Below, piece after piece: positions 33,484 through 42,954 of a stretch of DNA of 64,000 nucleotides. The notes below the pieces were generated by a model. That model did not search any database and was not told the origin of the DNA. It worked only from the letters and a program-made list of their open reading frames with translations. Every line of letters starts with the position of its first letter. The first letter of the stretch is position 1. Source of the DNA: Nocardioides sp. S-1144 (GTDB taxonomy: Bacteria > Actinomycetota > Actinomycetes > Propionibacteriales > Nocardioidaceae). The position numbers and the translations under genes are program-made. Location: NCBI RefSeq assembly GCF_005954645.2, contig NZ_CP040695.2, forward strand, positions 3,596,001 through 3,660,000. Reading direction: 5' to 3'.

Positions 33484-34950
33484 ATGGAGTCGAACCCGCC
33501 TGCCCCGTCCGCCACGATCGGCCTGACCGGCCTGGCGGTGATGGGGCGCAACCTGGCCCGCAACATCGCCCGCCACGGCCACGCCATCGCCGTCCACAAC
33601 CGGACGACCGCCCGCACCACCAGCTTGCTCGAGGAGCACGGTGACGAGGGCGCCGACAGCGGCGGCCGGCTGATCGGCACCGAGAGCCTCGAGGAGTTCG
33701 TGGCCGCCATCGAGAAGCCGCGCGTCGTGCTGGTGATGGTCAAGGCCGGCGAGGGCACCGACGCGGTCATCGACGACCTCGTGCCGCTGCTGGAGGAGGG
33801 CGACATCGTCGTCGACTGCGGCAACGCCCACTTCACCGACACCATCCGCCGCACCGAGCAGCTCGAGGCCCACGGCCTGCACTTCGTCGGCACCGGCGTC
33901 TCCGGCGGCGAGGAGGGCGCCCTCAACGGCCCCTCGATCATGGTCGGCGGCAGCGACCGGGCCTACGAGCGGCTGGGGCCGATCATGGAGTCGATCGCGG
34001 CCCACGTCGACGGCGAGCCGTGCTGCGCCCACGTCGGCGAGGGCGGCGCCGGCCACTTCGTGAAGATGGTGCACAACGGCATCGAGTACGCCGACATGCA
34101 GCTGATCGCCGAGTCCTACGACCTGCTGCGCTCGGTCGCGGGCCTCGAGCCGGCCGCCATCGCCGACGTCTTCGAGGAGTGGAACAAGGGCGAGCTGGAG
34201 TCGTTCCTCATCCAGATGACCGCCGACGTCCTGCGCCACACCGACGCCGGCGGCCACCCGTTCGTCGACGTCGTCCAGGACGCCGCCGAGCAGAAGGGCA
34301 CCGGCCGCTGGACCGTCCAGTCGGCCCTCGACCTCGGCGTCCCGATCACCGGGATCGCGGAGGCGACGTTCGCCCGCAGCCTGTCGGGCCACACCGCCCA
34401 GCGGGCCGCGGCCCGCACGATGTTCTCCACCAGCCCCGACGAGCAGCGCGTCGAGGTCGACCGCGACACCTTCGTCGACCAGGTGCGCGCGGCGCTGTAC
34501 GCCTCCAAGGTGGTCGCCTACGCCCAGGGCTTCGACCAGGTCGCCGCGGGCGCCGAGGAGCACGGCTGGGACGTCGACCTCGGCCAGGTCGCCAAGATCT
34601 GGCGCGACGGCTGCATCATCCGGGCCCGGTTCCTCGGCCGGATCACCGAGGCCTACACCGACGAGCCCGACCTCACCACGCTGCTGACCACGCCGTTCTT
34701 CGCCGAGGCCGTCCAGGACGGCGTGGACGCCTGGCGCGAGGTCGTGGCCACCGCCGCCCGGGCGGGTGTGCCGGTGCCGGCGTTCGGGTCGTCACTGTCG
34801 TACTTCGACGGGTTGCGCCGCGAGCGCCTGCCCGCCGCCCTCATCCAGGCCCTGCGCGACAACTTCGGGGCCCACACCTACCAGCGCGTCGACCGGCCGG
34901 GCACGTTCCACACCGCCTGGGCCGGCGACCTCAGCGAGAGCGAGCAGTGA
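33484..34950 (+). CDS. gnd: 6-phosphogluconate dehydrogenase (decarboxylating)
   Basis: This 488-residue enzyme oxidises 6-phosphogluconate to ribulose 5-phosphate, giving NADPH in the pentose phosphate pathway. The N-terminal Rossmann fold has [14 protein letters not shown] and HNRTT, whose Arg/Thr fit NADP preference. The substrate signature [18 protein letters not shown], the catalytic [16 protein letters not shown] and the C-terminal tail [14 protein letters not shown] are intact. The ATG at 33484 follows GGGTGGGG closely. It forms an operon with the aldo/keto reductase, 4 nt downstream. Confidence 0.95.
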   Translation: MESNPPAPSATIGLTGLAVMGRNLARNIARHGHAIAVHNRTTARTTSLLEEHGDEGADSGGRLIGTESLEEFVAAIEKPRVVLVMVKAGEGTDAVIDDLVPLLEEGDIVVDCGNAHFTDTIRRTEQLEAHGLHFVGTGVSGGEEGALNGPSIMVGGSDRAYERLGPIMESIAAHVDGEPCCAHVGEGGAGHFVKMVHNGIEYADMQLIAESYDLLRSVAGLEPAAIADVFEEWNKGELESFLIQMTADVLRHTDAGGHPFVDVVQDAAEQKGTGRWTVQSALDLGVPITGIAEATFARSLSGHTAQRAAARTMFSTSPDEQRVEVDRDTFVDQVRAALYASKVVAYAQGFDQVAAGAEEHGWDVDLGQVAKIWRDGCIIRARFLGRITEAYTDEPDLTTLLTTPFFAEAVQDGVDAWREVVATAARAGVPVPAFGSSLSYFDGLRRERLPAALIQALRDNFGAHTYQRVDRPGTFHTAWAGDLSESEQ

Positions 34951-34954
34951 CCCC

Positions 34955-35839
34955 ATGAGCACCCACCCCACGACGACCGGCGACACCACCGCGGCACCGT
35001 CCGGCACCTACGCGATCGGCGGCGACCTGCCCGTCGTCCGACTCGGCTACGGCACCATGCAGCTCACCGGCGAGGGGGTCTGGGGTCCCCCGCGGGACCA
35101 CGACACCGCCGTCGCGGTGCTCCGGCGCGCGGTCGAGCTGGGCGTCACGTTCTTCGACACCGCCGACTCCTACGGCCCGGTCGTCGCCGAGCAGCTCCTC
35201 AAGGAGGCGCTGCACCCCTACGCCGACGACGTGGTGATCGCGACCAAGGCGGGGCTGACGCGCCAGGGCCCGGGCGTCTGGACGCCGGTCGGCCGGCCCG
35301 CCTACCTGCGCCAGCAGTGCGAGATGTCGCTGCGCAACCTCGGCGTCGAGCGGATCGACCTGTTCCAGCTGCACCGGATCGACCCGGCCGTCGACCTCGA
35401 GGACCAGGTCGGCGAGCTGGTGGCGCTGCGCGACGAGGGCAAGATCCGCCACATCGGGCTGTCGGAGGTCTCGGTGGAGCAGCTGGAGATGGCCCAGGCG
35501 ATGGCGCCGATCGCCACCGTGCAGAACCTCTACAACCTCGCCCACCGCGACGCCCAGGAGCTGCTCGACTTCTGCGAGCAGCACGACATCGGGTTCATCC
35601 CGTGGTTCCCGCTCGCGACCGGCGAGCTGTCGGCCGAGGACGGCGTCCTCGGCGCCGCCGCGAAGGACCACGACGCGACGCCGTCCCAGCTCGCGCTGGC
35701 CTGGCTGCTGCGCCGCTCGCCGGTGATGCTTCCGATCCCGGGCACCTCGTCGCTGGACCACCTCGAGTCCAACACGGCCGCGGCCGGGATCGAGCTGACC
35801 GACGAGGAGTACGCCGCGCTGACCGCGCTCGGCGACTGA
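34955..35839 (+). CDS. Aldo/keto reductase
   Basis: This 294-residue TIM-barrel oxidoreductase probably reduces aldehydes or ketones with NADPH. The catalytic tetrad is visible as Asp and Tyr in FFDTADSYG, Lys in ATKAG and His in QLHRID. The C-terminal SLDHLESN is the NADPH-phosphate region. It lies 4 nt after gnd, so NADPH supply and use are co-expressed. The substrate is not predictable. A strong hairpin follows. Confidence 0.9.
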   Translation: MSTHPTTTGDTTAAPSGTYAIGGDLPVVRLGYGTMQLTGEGVWGPPRDHDTAVAVLRRAVELGVTFFDTADSYGPVVAEQLLKEALHPYADDVVIATKAGLTRQGPGVWTPVGRPAYLRQQCEMSLRNLGVERIDLFQLHRIDPAVDLEDQVGELVALRDEGKIRHIGLSEVSVEQLEMAQAMAPIATVQNLYNLAHRDAQELLDFCEQHDIGFIPWFPLATGELSAEDGVLGAAAKDHDATPSQLALAWLLRRSPVMLPIPGTSSLDHLESNTAAAGIELTDEEYAALTALGD

Positions 35840-35872
35840 CCACGCACCGCGACCGACCCCGCACCGCCGCCC

Positions 35873-35904
35873 ACGCCGCCGCGCCCACCCGGGCGCGGCG
35901 GCGT
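35873..35904. terminator. 14-bp perfect hairpin between convergent operons
   Basis: ACGCCGCCGCGCCC and its exact complement are separated by 4 nt. It lies between the aldo/keto reductase and scoB stops and should terminate both transcripts. Confidence 0.8.
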
Positions 35905-35909
35905 CTGCG

Positions 35910-36542
35910 TCAGGGGGTGAGCAGCGCGGGCTCGGTCTTCTCCCGGACCTCGTCCTCGGTGACGCCGGGGGCGACCTCCACGAGCAGCAGCCCGTCGGGC
36001 GTGACGTCGACGACGGCCAGGTCGGTGATGATGCGCTGCACGACCCGCTTGCCGGTGTAGGGCAGCGAGCACTCCTCGACGATCTTGTAGGAGCCGTCCC
36101 GGGCCACGTGCTCCATCAGCACGATCACCCGCTTCGCGCCGTGGACGAGGTCCATCGCCCCGCCCATGCCCTTGACCATCTTGCCGGGGATCATCCAGTT
36201 GGCGATGTCGCCGGCCGCGCTGACCTGCATCGCGCCGAGGATCGCGGCGTCGATCTTGCCGCCGCGGATCATCCCGAAGCTGGTCGCGGAGTCGAAGAAC
36301 GACGCGCCCGCGCGCAGGGTGACGGTCTCCTTGCCGGCGTTGATGAGGTCGGCGTCCTCCTCGCCCTCCCACGGGTAGGCACCGGTGCCGAGGACGCCGT
36401 TCTCGGACTGCAGCACCAGCTCGACGTCGTCGGCGACGTAGTTGGGCACCAGCGTCGGCAGCCCGATCCCGAGGTTCACGTAGGACCCGTCGGTCAGCTC
36501 GGCCGCCGCCCGGGCGGCCATCTCCTCGCGTGTCCAGCTCAT
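35910..36542 (-). CDS. scoB: 3-oxoacid CoA-transferase subunit B
   Basis: This 210-residue subunit carries the catalytic glutamate in [11 protein letters not shown] (about residue 47). The segment [14 protein letters not shown] near the start and [24 protein letters not shown] (CoA contact) are typical. With subunit A it moves CoA between succinyl-CoA and a 3-oxoacid such as acetoacetate or 3-oxoadipate; the two cannot be told apart here. The ATG at 36542 has GGAAGG 8 nt upstream and lies 1 nt past the scoA stop. Confidence 0.9.
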   Translation of the reverse strand: MSWTREEMAARAAAELTDGSYVNLGIGLPTLVPNYVADDVELVLQSENGVLGTGAYPWEGEEDADLINAGKETVTLRAGASFFDSATSFGMIRGGKIDAAILGAMQVSAAGDIANWMIPGKMVKGMGGAMDLVHGAKRVIVLMEHVARDGSYKIVEECSLPYTGKRVVQRIITDLAVVDVTPDGLLLVEVAPGVTEDEVREKTEPALLTP

Positions 36543-36543
36543 G

Positions 36544-37323
36544 TCAGGCACCTTCCCGCGTGCGCACGGTGCGCTTCTCGATCGGCTTGTCGGCCGCCTG
36601 CTCCGGGGTCAGCACGACGACGCGCTGCACGAACACGCCGGGCGTGTGGATGGTGTCGGGGTCGAGCTCGCCGGGCTCGACGAGGTGCTCGACCTCGGCG
36701 AGGGTGACCCGGCCGCACATGGCGGCGAGCGGGTTGAAGTTGCGCGCCGACCGGCGGTAGACGAGGTTGCCGTGCCGGTCGCCCTTCCAGGCGCGCACCA
36801 GGCCGAAGTCGGCGGTGATGCCCTCCTCCAGCACGAACTCGCGCGGCTCGCCGTCGACGTCGAAGACCCGGGTCTCCTTGGGGGGCGAGGCGAGCGTCAC
36901 GTTGCCCTCGGAGTCGTAGCGCCACGGCAGCCCGCCCTCGGCGACCTGCGTGCCGCCGCCGGTGGCGGTGAAGAACGCCGCGATCCCGCTGCCGCCGGCG
37001 CGCATCCGCTCGGCGAGCGTGCCCTGCGGGGTCAGCTCGACCTCGAGCTCGCCGGAGAGGTACTGCCGGGCGAACTCCTTGTTCTCCCCCACGTAGGAGG
37101 CCACCATCCGCCGCAGCCGTCCGGCCGCGAGCAGCCGCCCGAGCCCCTTGTCGTCGACGCCGGCGTTGTTGGAGAACGCCTCGAGGTCGCCGACGCCGGC
37201 CGCGAGCAGCGCGTCGATGAGGGTCGACGGCACGCCGCACAACCCGAAGCCGCCGACCGCGATGGTCGATCCCGATCCGATGTCGGCGACCGCGTCGGCC
37301 GCCGAGCCCACCACCTTGTCCAT
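36544..37323 (-). CDS. scoA: 3-oxoacid CoA-transferase subunit A
   Basis: This 259-residue subunit has the glycine-rich CoA loop [17 protein letters not shown] (about 23-39) and the pattern [20 protein letters not shown]. Later segments [37 protein letters not shown] follow the family in order. It partners scoB directly downstream. The divergent IclR gene resembles PcaR-type regulators next to 3-oxoadipate CoA-transferase, so aromatic degradation is as likely as ketone-body use. Confidence 0.9.
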   Translation of the reverse strand: MDKVVGSAADAVADIGSGSTIAVGGFGLCGVPSTLIDALLAAGVGDLEAFSNNAGVDDKGLGRLLAAGRLRRMVASYVGENKEFARQYLSGELEVELTPQGTLAERMRAGGSGIAAFFTATGGGTQVAEGGLPWRYDSEGNVTLASPPKETRVFDVDGEPREFVLEEGITADFGLVRAWKGDRHGNLVYRRSARNFNPLAAMCGRVTLAEVEHLVEPGELDPDTIHTPGVFVQRVVVLTPEQAADKPIEKRTVRTREGA

Positions 37324-37411
37324 GCCCCGACCTCACCCGAGCCGGACGCCGTCGTCAACCGCGCACGGCCGCGGGAGCGGGATCAGTCACCCAGCGAACC
37401 GCGGTGGACGC

Positions 37412-37417
37412 TAGCGT
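37412..37417 (+). promoter_or_regulatory. -10 box TAGCGT, leaderless start of IclR gene
   Basis: TAGCGT ends 7 nt before the GTG at 37425. Confidence 0.55.
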
Positions 37418-37424
37418 TCACCAG

Positions 37425-38189
37425 GTGGACACCCCCGTCAGCGTCGTCGGGCGCGTCGGCGCGACCCTGCGCGAGGTCGCCGCCCACGAGCCGGACGGCG
37501 CGACGACGTCCGAGCTGGCCCGCGGCACCGGGCTGGCCCGCCCGACGGTGCACCGGCTGCTGACGTCGCTGCTGGCCGAGGGGCTGCTCGACCGCGACGG
37601 CGACACCGGGCGCTGGCTGCTCGGCCCCGAGCTGTACCTGCTCGGCGGCGCGGCGCGGGCCCGCTACGACGTCACCGCGCTCGCCCGGCCCGTCGTCCGG
37701 CGGCTGTCGGTGGCGACCGGTGAGAGTGCCTTCCTCTCCGCCCGGCGCGGCGACGAGACGATCTGCCTGGTCCGCGAGGACGGCAGCTTCCCGATCCGGT
37801 CGCACGTGCTGCACGAGGGCATCCGGTTCCCGCTCGGCGTCGCCTCGGCCGGGCTGGTGATCCTGGCCCACCTCCCGGACGCCGAGGCCCGCGACTACCT
37901 CGCCCGCACCGACCTGACGGTGGAGCACGGCCCGGGACACTCCGCGCGGGCGCTGCGCGCGCGAGTCAGCGCCACCCGCGAGACCGGGTACGCCGTCAAC
38001 CCGGGCCTCCTCGTCGAGGGCAGCTGGGGCATGGGCGCGGCCGTCTTCGACCGCGACGGGCGCCCGCAGTGGGCGCTGAGCCTGACCGGCATCGAGCAGC
38101 GCTTCGGCGAGGTCCGCCGCCGCGAGCTCGGCGAGCTGCTGCTGCGCGCCGCCCACGACCTGTCACGGGCGCTGCGCGACCGGTCGTGA
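37425..38189 (+). CDS. IclR family transcriptional regulator
   Basis: This 254-residue regulator has an N-terminal winged helix (about 5-65; GATTSELARGTGLARPTVHRLLTSL in family order) and a C-terminal effector-binding domain with ETICLVREDGSFPIRS and the late GYAVNPGLLVEGSWGMGAAVFD. It is divergent from scoAB and probably controls it. The GTG is fixed by a leaderless -10 box. Its last 22 codons and stop are the first unit of a long tandem repeat running 0.7 kb downstream, without damage to the gene. Confidence 0.88.
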   Translation: MDTPVSVVGRVGATLREVAAHEPDGATTSELARGTGLARPTVHRLLTSLLAEGLLDRDGDTGRWLLGPELYLLGGAARARYDVTALARPVVRRLSVATGESAFLSARRGDETICLVREDGSFPIRSHVLHEGIRFPLGVASAGLVILAHLPDAEARDYLARTDLTVEHGPGHSARALRARVSATRETGYAVNPGLLVEGSWGMGAAVFDRDGRPQWALSLTGIEQRFGEVRRRELGELLLRAAHDLSRALRDRS

Positions 38190-38877
38190 CCGGCCGGTCT
38201 CGACTCGCGGTGACTCCGTCCCCGCGGCTCGACCACCGGACGCCGCCGCAGCTCGGCGAGCTGCTGCTGCGCGCCGCCCACGACCTGTCACGGGCGCTGC
38301 GCGACCGGTCGTGACCGGCCGGTCTCGACTCGCGGTGACTCCGTCCCCGCGGCTCGACCACCGGACGCCCCCGCGAGCTCGGCGAGCTGCTGCTGCGCGC
38401 CGCCCACGACCTGTCGCGGGCGCTGCGCGACCGGTCGTGACCGGCCGGTCTCGACTCGCGGTGACTCCGTCCCCGCGGCTCGACCACCGGACGCCCCCGC
38501 GAGCTCGGCGAGCTGTGCTGCGCGCCGCCCACGACCTGTCGCGGGCGCTGCGCGACCGGTCGTGACCGGCCGGTCTCGACTCGCGGTGACTCCGTCCCCG
38601 CGGCTCGACCACCGGCCGCCCCCGCGAGCTCGGCGAGCTGCTGCTGCGCGCCGCCCACGACCTGTCGCGGGCGCTGCGCGACCGGTCGTGACCGGCCGGT
38701 CTCGACTCGCGGTGACTCCCTCCCCGCGGCTCGACCACCGGACGCCCCCGCAACTCGGCGAGCTGCTGCTGCGCGCCGCCCACGACCTGTCGCGGTCGCT
38801 CCGCGACCGGTCGTGACCGGCCGGTCTCGACTCGCGGCGACTCCGTCCCCGCGGCTCGACCACCGGACGCCCCCGCT
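38117..38877. repeat. 125-bp tandem repeat seeded by the 3' end of the IclR gene
   Basis: The segment coding the last ~22 residues of the IclR protein plus ~55 bp beyond is repeated six times. The anchor CGGTCGTGAC recurs at 38181, 38306, 38432, 38557, 38683 and 38808, so the period alternates 125/126 bp. Each unit carries a 39-nt piece (GGTCTCGAC to GCTCGACC) related to the dispersed 38-nt family in reverse. The copies are nearly identical, suggesting recent expansion. With the element below it fills the gene-free stretch 38190-38949. Confidence 0.9.
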
Positions 38878-38915
38878 GGTCGAGCCGGCGAGCGTCAGCG
38901 AGCCGAGTCGAGACC
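38878..38915. repeat. Dispersed 38-nt repeat (GGTCGAGC to GTCGAGACC)
   Basis: This element has the same length as the core units at 399-436, 460-497 and 521-558 and shares the GCGAGCG-CAGCGAGC centre. It closes the tandem array at the IclR end. A truncated copy begins at 38932. Confidence 0.7.
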
Positions 38916-38949
38916 ACCGGGCCACCCCCGTAGGTCGAGCCGGCGGGTG

Positions 38950-40038
38950 CTAGACGTCGACGCCGAACTCGAGGGCGATGCCGTGCAGGCCGGAGGCGTA
39001 GCCCTGGCCGACCGCGCGGAACTTCCACTCGCCGTCGCGGCGGTAGACCTCGCCGAAGATCATCGCGGTCTCGACCGAGGCGTCCTCGGAGAGGTCGTAG
39101 CGGGCGATCTCGCGGTGCTCGGCGGCGTCGACCAGGCGGATGAAGGCGTTGTGGACCTGGCCGAAGCTCTGCCGGCGGGCGTCGGCGTCGTAGATCGAGA
39201 CCGGGAAGACGATCCGGTCGACCTCGGCGGCCATCCGCGCGAGGTCGACCTCGATCACCTCGTCGTCGCCGTCGCCCTCGCCGGTGAGGTTGTCGCCGGT
39301 GTGGCGCACCGTGCCGTCGGGCGAGGCGAGGTTGTTGAAGAACACGAAGTGCTGGTCGGAGAGCACCCGGCCCGAGGAGCCGCACATGATCGCCGAGGCG
39401 TCGAGGTCGTAGCCCGGCCCGGAGCCGTCGGCGACGTCCCAGCCGAGGCCGACGCTGATCGTCGACAGCTCGGCGACCTCCTTGGTCAGCGACACGTTGC
39501 CGCCCTTGCGCAGGCTCACCACCCGCCCCGGCCCACCGGCGGGCGCCGGGGCGGATGAGCTGGCCGGCGGCGGGGCCGGCGGTGGGGGCGGGGCGAGGAT
39601 CGGGACGACGTCGGCGTCCTCGACCACGCCGAGCACCGGCGAGCCCTCGAAGTCGGGGCGGACCGCTCCACCGACGAGCGGCGCCCAGCGCGCGTGGGCG
39701 GCGTTCGTGGCCTGCTCGCCGCGGTTGAAGGCCGCCATCATCGCGTGCGACTCCCGGTTCAGCGCTTCGGTGACCCGGGTGGCGCCGGCCGGTGCGTCGC
39801 TCCACACCGAGCAGGCGGCGCCGTGCGGGCCGGCGACGGCGGTCAGCCGCAGCGACCCGTCGGTCGTGGCGACGCCGCCGCCGTGGGGCGTCGGGCGCAG
39901 GTCGGTGCGTCGGAGGTCGAGCAGTCCGAGGACGTGGTCGACCAGGGCGTCGGGGGGCGCCTGCTGGGTGAACCAGGTGATGTTGTCGCTGGCCAGGTCG
40001 GCACGGTAGGCACCGCGGGGGTCGGTCACGCCGCTCAT
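38950..40038 (-). CDS. TerD family protein with N-terminal extension
   Basis: This 362-residue cytoplasmic protein has a C-terminal TerD domain (about 170-362) with GGNVSLTKE, the calcium-site region GYDLDASAIMC and QSFGQVHNAFIRLVD. A proline-rich linker (about 147-167) joins it to a 145-residue N-terminal domain, ADLASDNITWFTQQAPPDALVDHVLGLL, that is not TerD. TerD proteins bind calcium and serve tellurite or general stress responses. The ATG has a -10 box TAGGGT 6 nt upstream. No other ter genes are nearby. Confidence 0.87.
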   Translation of the reverse strand: MSGVTDPRGAYRADLASDNITWFTQQAPPDALVDHVLGLLDLRRTDLRPTPHGGGVATTDGSLRLTAVAGPHGAACSVWSDAPAGATRVTEALNRESHAMMAAFNRGEQATNAAHARWAPLVGGAVRPDFEGSPVLGVVEDADVVPILAPPPPPAPPPASSSAPAPAGGPGRVVSLRKGGNVSLTKEVAELSTISVGLGWDVADGSGPGYDLDASAIMCGSSGRVLSDQHFVFFNNLASPDGTVRHTGDNLTGEGDGDDEVIEVDLARMAAEVDRIVFPVSIYDADARRQSFGQVHNAFIRLVDAAEHREIARYDLSEDASVETAMIFGEVYRRDGEWKFRAVGQGYASGLHGIALEFGVDV

Positions 40039-40044
40039 GCTCGG

Positions 40045-40050
40045 ACCCTA
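40045..40050 (-). promoter_or_regulatory. -10 box TAGGGT, leaderless start of TerD gene
   Basis: TAGGGT on the minus strand ends 6 nt before the ATG at 40038. Confidence 0.6.
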
Positions 40051-40060
40051 CCCAGGCCGA

Positions 40061-41149
40061 TCACAGGTGACGCTCGAAGAACCGGTCGGTGCGCCGGATG
40101 GAGTCCTCCCAGCGGCTGTAGAACGTGTGGTCCTCCCCGTCGTACAGCTCGAGGGTGGCGTCGACGCCGGCGCGGGTCATCAGCCGCTGGGTGTCGCGGG
40201 CCCACCGCGGCGGGCAGGTCGCGTCGACCGCGCCGTGCAGCGACAGCACCGGCTCGGTGATCCGGTCGAAGTAGGTGCGCGGGGAGAGCCCGTCGTAGAA
40301 CTCCGGCGCGCTGCGCGGTGTCCCGAACTGGTCGTGGTAGCCCTGCGCCGCCTCGGGCCGGTTGGGCTCGGTGAACTGGCGGACATTCTCGACGAAGTCC
40401 GAGCTCACCGACGCGTAGACCACCGCGGCGTCGACGAGGCCCGGGTAGGCGACGAGCACGTTCTGGGTGACCCCGCCGCCCATCGACCGGCCGAGCATGC
40501 CGACCCGCTCGCCGTCGACGTAGGGCTGCTGCCGCAGCGCCCGGACGGCGTTCGCGGCGTCGCGCGCGTAGCCGAGCCGGGACTCGAGGTCGACCTGGGG
40601 GACGTCGTCGGACGTCGCGTGGCCGCGGTAGTCGGTGTGCAGGACGACGTAGCCGGCCTGGACCAGCCACAGCTGCTCGCGGGCCAGGCCCTGGCCGGTC
40701 TCGTAGTAGGCGGGGTCGATGTAGCCGTGGTTGAGCACGATCGCCGGGAACGGGCCGCGCCCGGTCGGGCGGAAGAGCTCACCGGAGATCGTGAGGTCGT
40801 CGCTGCGGTAGGTGATCTCCTGCTGGGTGTAGCCCGGCTGCTCGGTGACCGTGCGGGTGACCCGCAGGCCGCGGCCGGTCAGCGGCTCGCGCATCAGCGC
40901 CGGCAGCGACAGCTCGTTCGTGACCGGTGGCAGCGGGTCCTCGGCGGGCTCGGCCGGCGCGGTCGGCGTGGTCGGCGTGGTCGGCGCCGACGGCTCGGCG
41001 GCCTCGGACGGCTCGGACGGGCCCGACTCGCTGGGCGACGGCGCCGCCGGCGAGGACGACGTCGGTCCGGCATCGGGCTCCTCGTCGCCCGCCGAGCAGC
41101 CGACGAGGGTCAGGGACGCGACGAGCAGCAACGAGAAGGTGCGGCGCAT
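40061..41149 (-). CDS. Lipoprotein alpha/beta hydrolase (S9-like)
   Basis: This 362-residue protein is a predicted membrane-anchored lipoprotein with lipobox TLVGC (Cys18) and a Ser/Pro/Glu-rich linker. The hydrolase domain has PAIVLNHGYID, the nucleophile elbow GRSMGGG, Asp in SLHGAVDATCP and His in GEDHTFYSRWEDS. The closest type is prolyl-oligopeptidase-like or dienelactone-hydrolase-like enzymes acting outside the membrane. The ATG has a -10 box TAGCGT 6 nt upstream. The substrate is unknown. Confidence 0.88.
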   Translation of the reverse strand: MRRTFSLLLVASLTLVGCSAGDEEPDAGPTSSSPAAPSPSESGPSEPSEAAEPSAPTTPTTPTAPAEPAEDPLPPVTNELSLPALMREPLTGRGLRVTRTVTEQPGYTQQEITYRSDDLTISGELFRPTGRGPFPAIVLNHGYIDPAYYETGQGLAREQLWLVQAGYVVLHTDYRGHATSDDVPQVDLESRLGYARDAANAVRALRQQPYVDGERVGMLGRSMGGGVTQNVLVAYPGLVDAAVVYASVSSDFVENVRQFTEPNRPEAAQGYHDQFGTPRSAPEFYDGLSPRTYFDRITEPVLSLHGAVDATCPPRWARDTQRLMTRAGVDATLELYDGEDHTFYSRWEDSIRRTDRFFERHL

Positions 41150-41155
41150 GCTGCG

Positions 41156-41161
41156 ACGCTA
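41156..41161 (-). promoter_or_regulatory. -10 box TAGCGT, leaderless start of lipoprotein hydrolase
   Basis: TAGCGT on the minus strand ends 6 nt before the ATG at 41149. Confidence 0.6.
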
Positions 41162-41178
41162 CGGGCACCATGGGAGGC

Positions 41179-41442
41179 GTGGACCGTACCGACCGTGCCC
41201 TCGAGGCCTCGATCCTCGCGCTGCTCGACGCCCGCGACCACGGCAGGACGATCTGCCCGTCGGAGGCGGCGCGGGCCGTGGCCGCCGACCTAGGCCGCGA
41301 CGACTGGCGCGCCCTGATGGACGCCGCCCGCCGCGCCGCCGGCCGGCTGGTCACGGCCGGCCGGGTCGTCGTCACCCAGCGCGGCGAGCCCGTCGACCCG
41401 CTGACGGCGTCCGGGCCGATCCGGGTCGGCCACGCTCGCTGA
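41179..41442 (+). CDS. DUF3253 small protein
   Basis: This 87-residue protein of unknown function matches DUF3253: a helical start (ALEASILALLDAR), the conserved TICPSEAARAVA segment and LMDAARRAAGRLVTAGRVVVTQRGEPVDP. The fold is likely a winged helix and could bind DNA. The GTG at 41179 follows CACCAT by 7 nt; an ATG at 41170 would add three residues. It is divergent from the lipoprotein hydrolase with overlapping upstream regions. Confidence 0.75.
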   Translation: MDRTDRALEASILALLDARDHGRTICPSEAARAVAADLGRDDWRALMDAARRAAGRLVTAGRVVVTQRGEPVDPLTASGPIRVGHAR

Positions 41443-41539
41443 GCACTCGTCAAGACCCGTCCGGGCCATGGCCACGGGACCGGCCGCGGGATCGAATGTC
41501 CGGGACCCGGACCATCCGCTCCCACCCCCAGGACACCCC

Positions 41540-42142
41540 ATGCCCGTCACCGCCGGCCGCTACGCCGCTGTCACCTCGACCCTCGCTCTCGTCGTCGCCC
41601 TGGGCGGCACCGGTTACGCCGCCACCAAGATCGGGACGAAGGACATCAAGAACAACGCGGTGACGACCTCGAAGGTCAAGAACGACACGCTCACCGGCCA
41701 GGACGTCCGGGAGAGCGCACTCGGAACGGTCCCAGGTGCGGCGAGGGTGAACGGACAGAGCGTGACCAAGGTCCGCTACAAGGTGCCGCCGTCCACGCCC
41801 GCCCGGGTCATCTACAACCAGGGCGGGCTCTCGCTCACCGCGACCTGTTCCGCCGTCTACGACACCCGGCTGGTCGCCCGCACGACCCGCTCCGGCGGCT
41901 TCATCTCGACCTTCGTGTTCGGCGACTCCAGCCCACTCCCGGACGACCCGATCGAGGACGACATCGAGGACGCGGCCTTCGACCCGAGCGACACCTTCGA
42001 CCTCATCCCCGCCGCGGCGAACGCCAACGTCAACCTGGTGCTGTTCGACTACGTCGGCGACGACGGCACCGTGGTGTCCGGCCGGCTCGTCGCCGACGAG
42101 ACCAACAACTGTCAGCTCCACGGGCACGTCGTCGCCGGCTGA
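41540..42142 (+). CDS. Secreted protein of unknown function
   Basis: This 200-residue exported protein has a signal peptide (MPVTAGRYAAVTSTLALVVALGGTGYA) followed by IGTKDIKNNAVTTSKVKNDTLTGQDVRESALG. This lysine/asparagine repeat-like segment is common at the start of actinobacterial surface proteins. The rest is beta-rich with two cysteines that could pair. AGGA lies 6 nt before the ATG. I cannot assign a role. It ends convergently with coxG. Confidence 0.72.
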   Translation: MPVTAGRYAAVTSTLALVVALGGTGYAATKIGTKDIKNNAVTTSKVKNDTLTGQDVRESALGTVPGAARVNGQSVTKVRYKVPPSTPARVIYNQGGLSLTATCSAVYDTRLVARTTRSGGFISTFVFGDSSPLPDDPIEDDIEDAAFDPSDTFDLIPAAANANVNLVLFDYVGDDGTVVSGRLVADETNNCQLHGHVVAG

Positions 42143-42155
42143 CCGCTCCGGCCTC

Positions 42156-42944
42156 TCAGCGGCGCAGGACCCGCCACACCAGCAGCACCGCGACCAGCCC
42201 GGCGAGGCCCTGCTTCCAGTAGCTCCTCGCCAGCACCGGGAGCACCGCCGCCCCGAGGTTGAGCGCGTCGTCGTCCGGCGGCCGGTTCGGGACGGCGCGC
42301 GGCGGCGGTACCGCCCGCGGCGCGGGGGCCGGTGCCGCCGGTTGGGCCGCGGGCTGGGGAGCGGCCGCCGCGGCGTCCGCGATCGGGGTGGGCTCGAGGT
42401 CGGGCGCGAACGTCGTCGGCGTCGCCTCGAGCTCGGACGCCGGCTCGGACGCCGGCTCGGGCGCGGGCGGGTCCGGCTCCGGCTCGGGCGGCGCCGTGAG
42501 GCGCTGCTCGAGGCAGGCCACGAACTGGCCGAGCAGCTTGTCGGAGACGTCCTGCATGACGCCGCGCCCGAACTGGGCCGGCTTGCCGGTGATCGCGAGG
42601 TCGGTGACCACCTCGACGTCGGTGGCCGGCCCGCTCGCGCCGGCGTGCTCGACCATCGACAGCGCCACCTTCGCCCCGGCGGTGCCGTTGCCGCGCTTGT
42701 CCTTGCCCTTGGCGTCGACCAGGAACCGGTGCGCGGCGTCGTCCTTCTCGACGAAGGTGCCGGAGCCGTTGTAGACCAGCGCGATCGGGCCGAGCTTGAC
42801 CTTGACCGAGCCGGCGAAGGTGGCGCCGTCGGCCGAGGTGACCTGGGCACCCGGGAAGCACTCGGCGAGCGCTGCGATGTCCTGGAAGGCCGCCCACGTC
42901 TCCTCGACGCCGATCGGGACGGTGAACCGGTGGGTGAGGTCCAT
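42156..42944 (-). CDS. coxG: CoxG-like SRPBCC protein
   Basis: This 262-residue protein has an SRPBCC domain (about 1-150; FTVPIGVEETWAAFQDIAALAECFPGA at the start and GKPAQFGRGVMQDVSDKL near its end). A Pro/Ala/Glu linker follows, then a C-terminal hydrophobic helix (LAGLVAVLLVWRVL) that should anchor it in the membrane. CoxG recruits CO dehydrogenase to the membrane in Afipia. Here it is the last gene of coxSLMG, 10 nt after coxM, and may tether this hydroxylase. Confidence 0.88.
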   Translation of the reverse strand: MDLTHRFTVPIGVEETWAAFQDIAALAECFPGAQVTSADGATFAGSVKVKLGPIALVYNGSGTFVEKDDAAHRFLVDAKGKDKRGNGTAGAKVALSMVEHAGASGPATDVEVVTDLAITGKPAQFGRGVMQDVSDKLLGQFVACLEQRLTAPPEPEPDPPAPEPASEPASELEATPTTFAPDLEPTPIADAAAAAPQPAAQPAAPAPAPRAVPPPRAVPNRPPDDDALNLGAAVLPVLARSYWKQGLAGLVAVLLVWRVLRR

Positions 42945-42954
42945 CGGCGTCCCC

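Noticed and set aside
30000-34000. Prophage or integrative element
   Set aside because: No integrase, transposase, portal or tRNA-adjacent att repeat is seen, and base composition is uniform.
38117-38877. CRISPR array
   Set aside because: Units are 125 bp and nearly identical over their full length, with no unique spacers and no cas genes. The 61-bp repeat at 396-567 fails for the same reason.
38288-39805. 505-codon minus-strand frame through the IclR-end repeats and TerD gene
   Set aside because: The repeat unit happens to be open; codon use is poor and the upper part is an out-of-frame TerD shadow. A minus-strand transcript remains possible.
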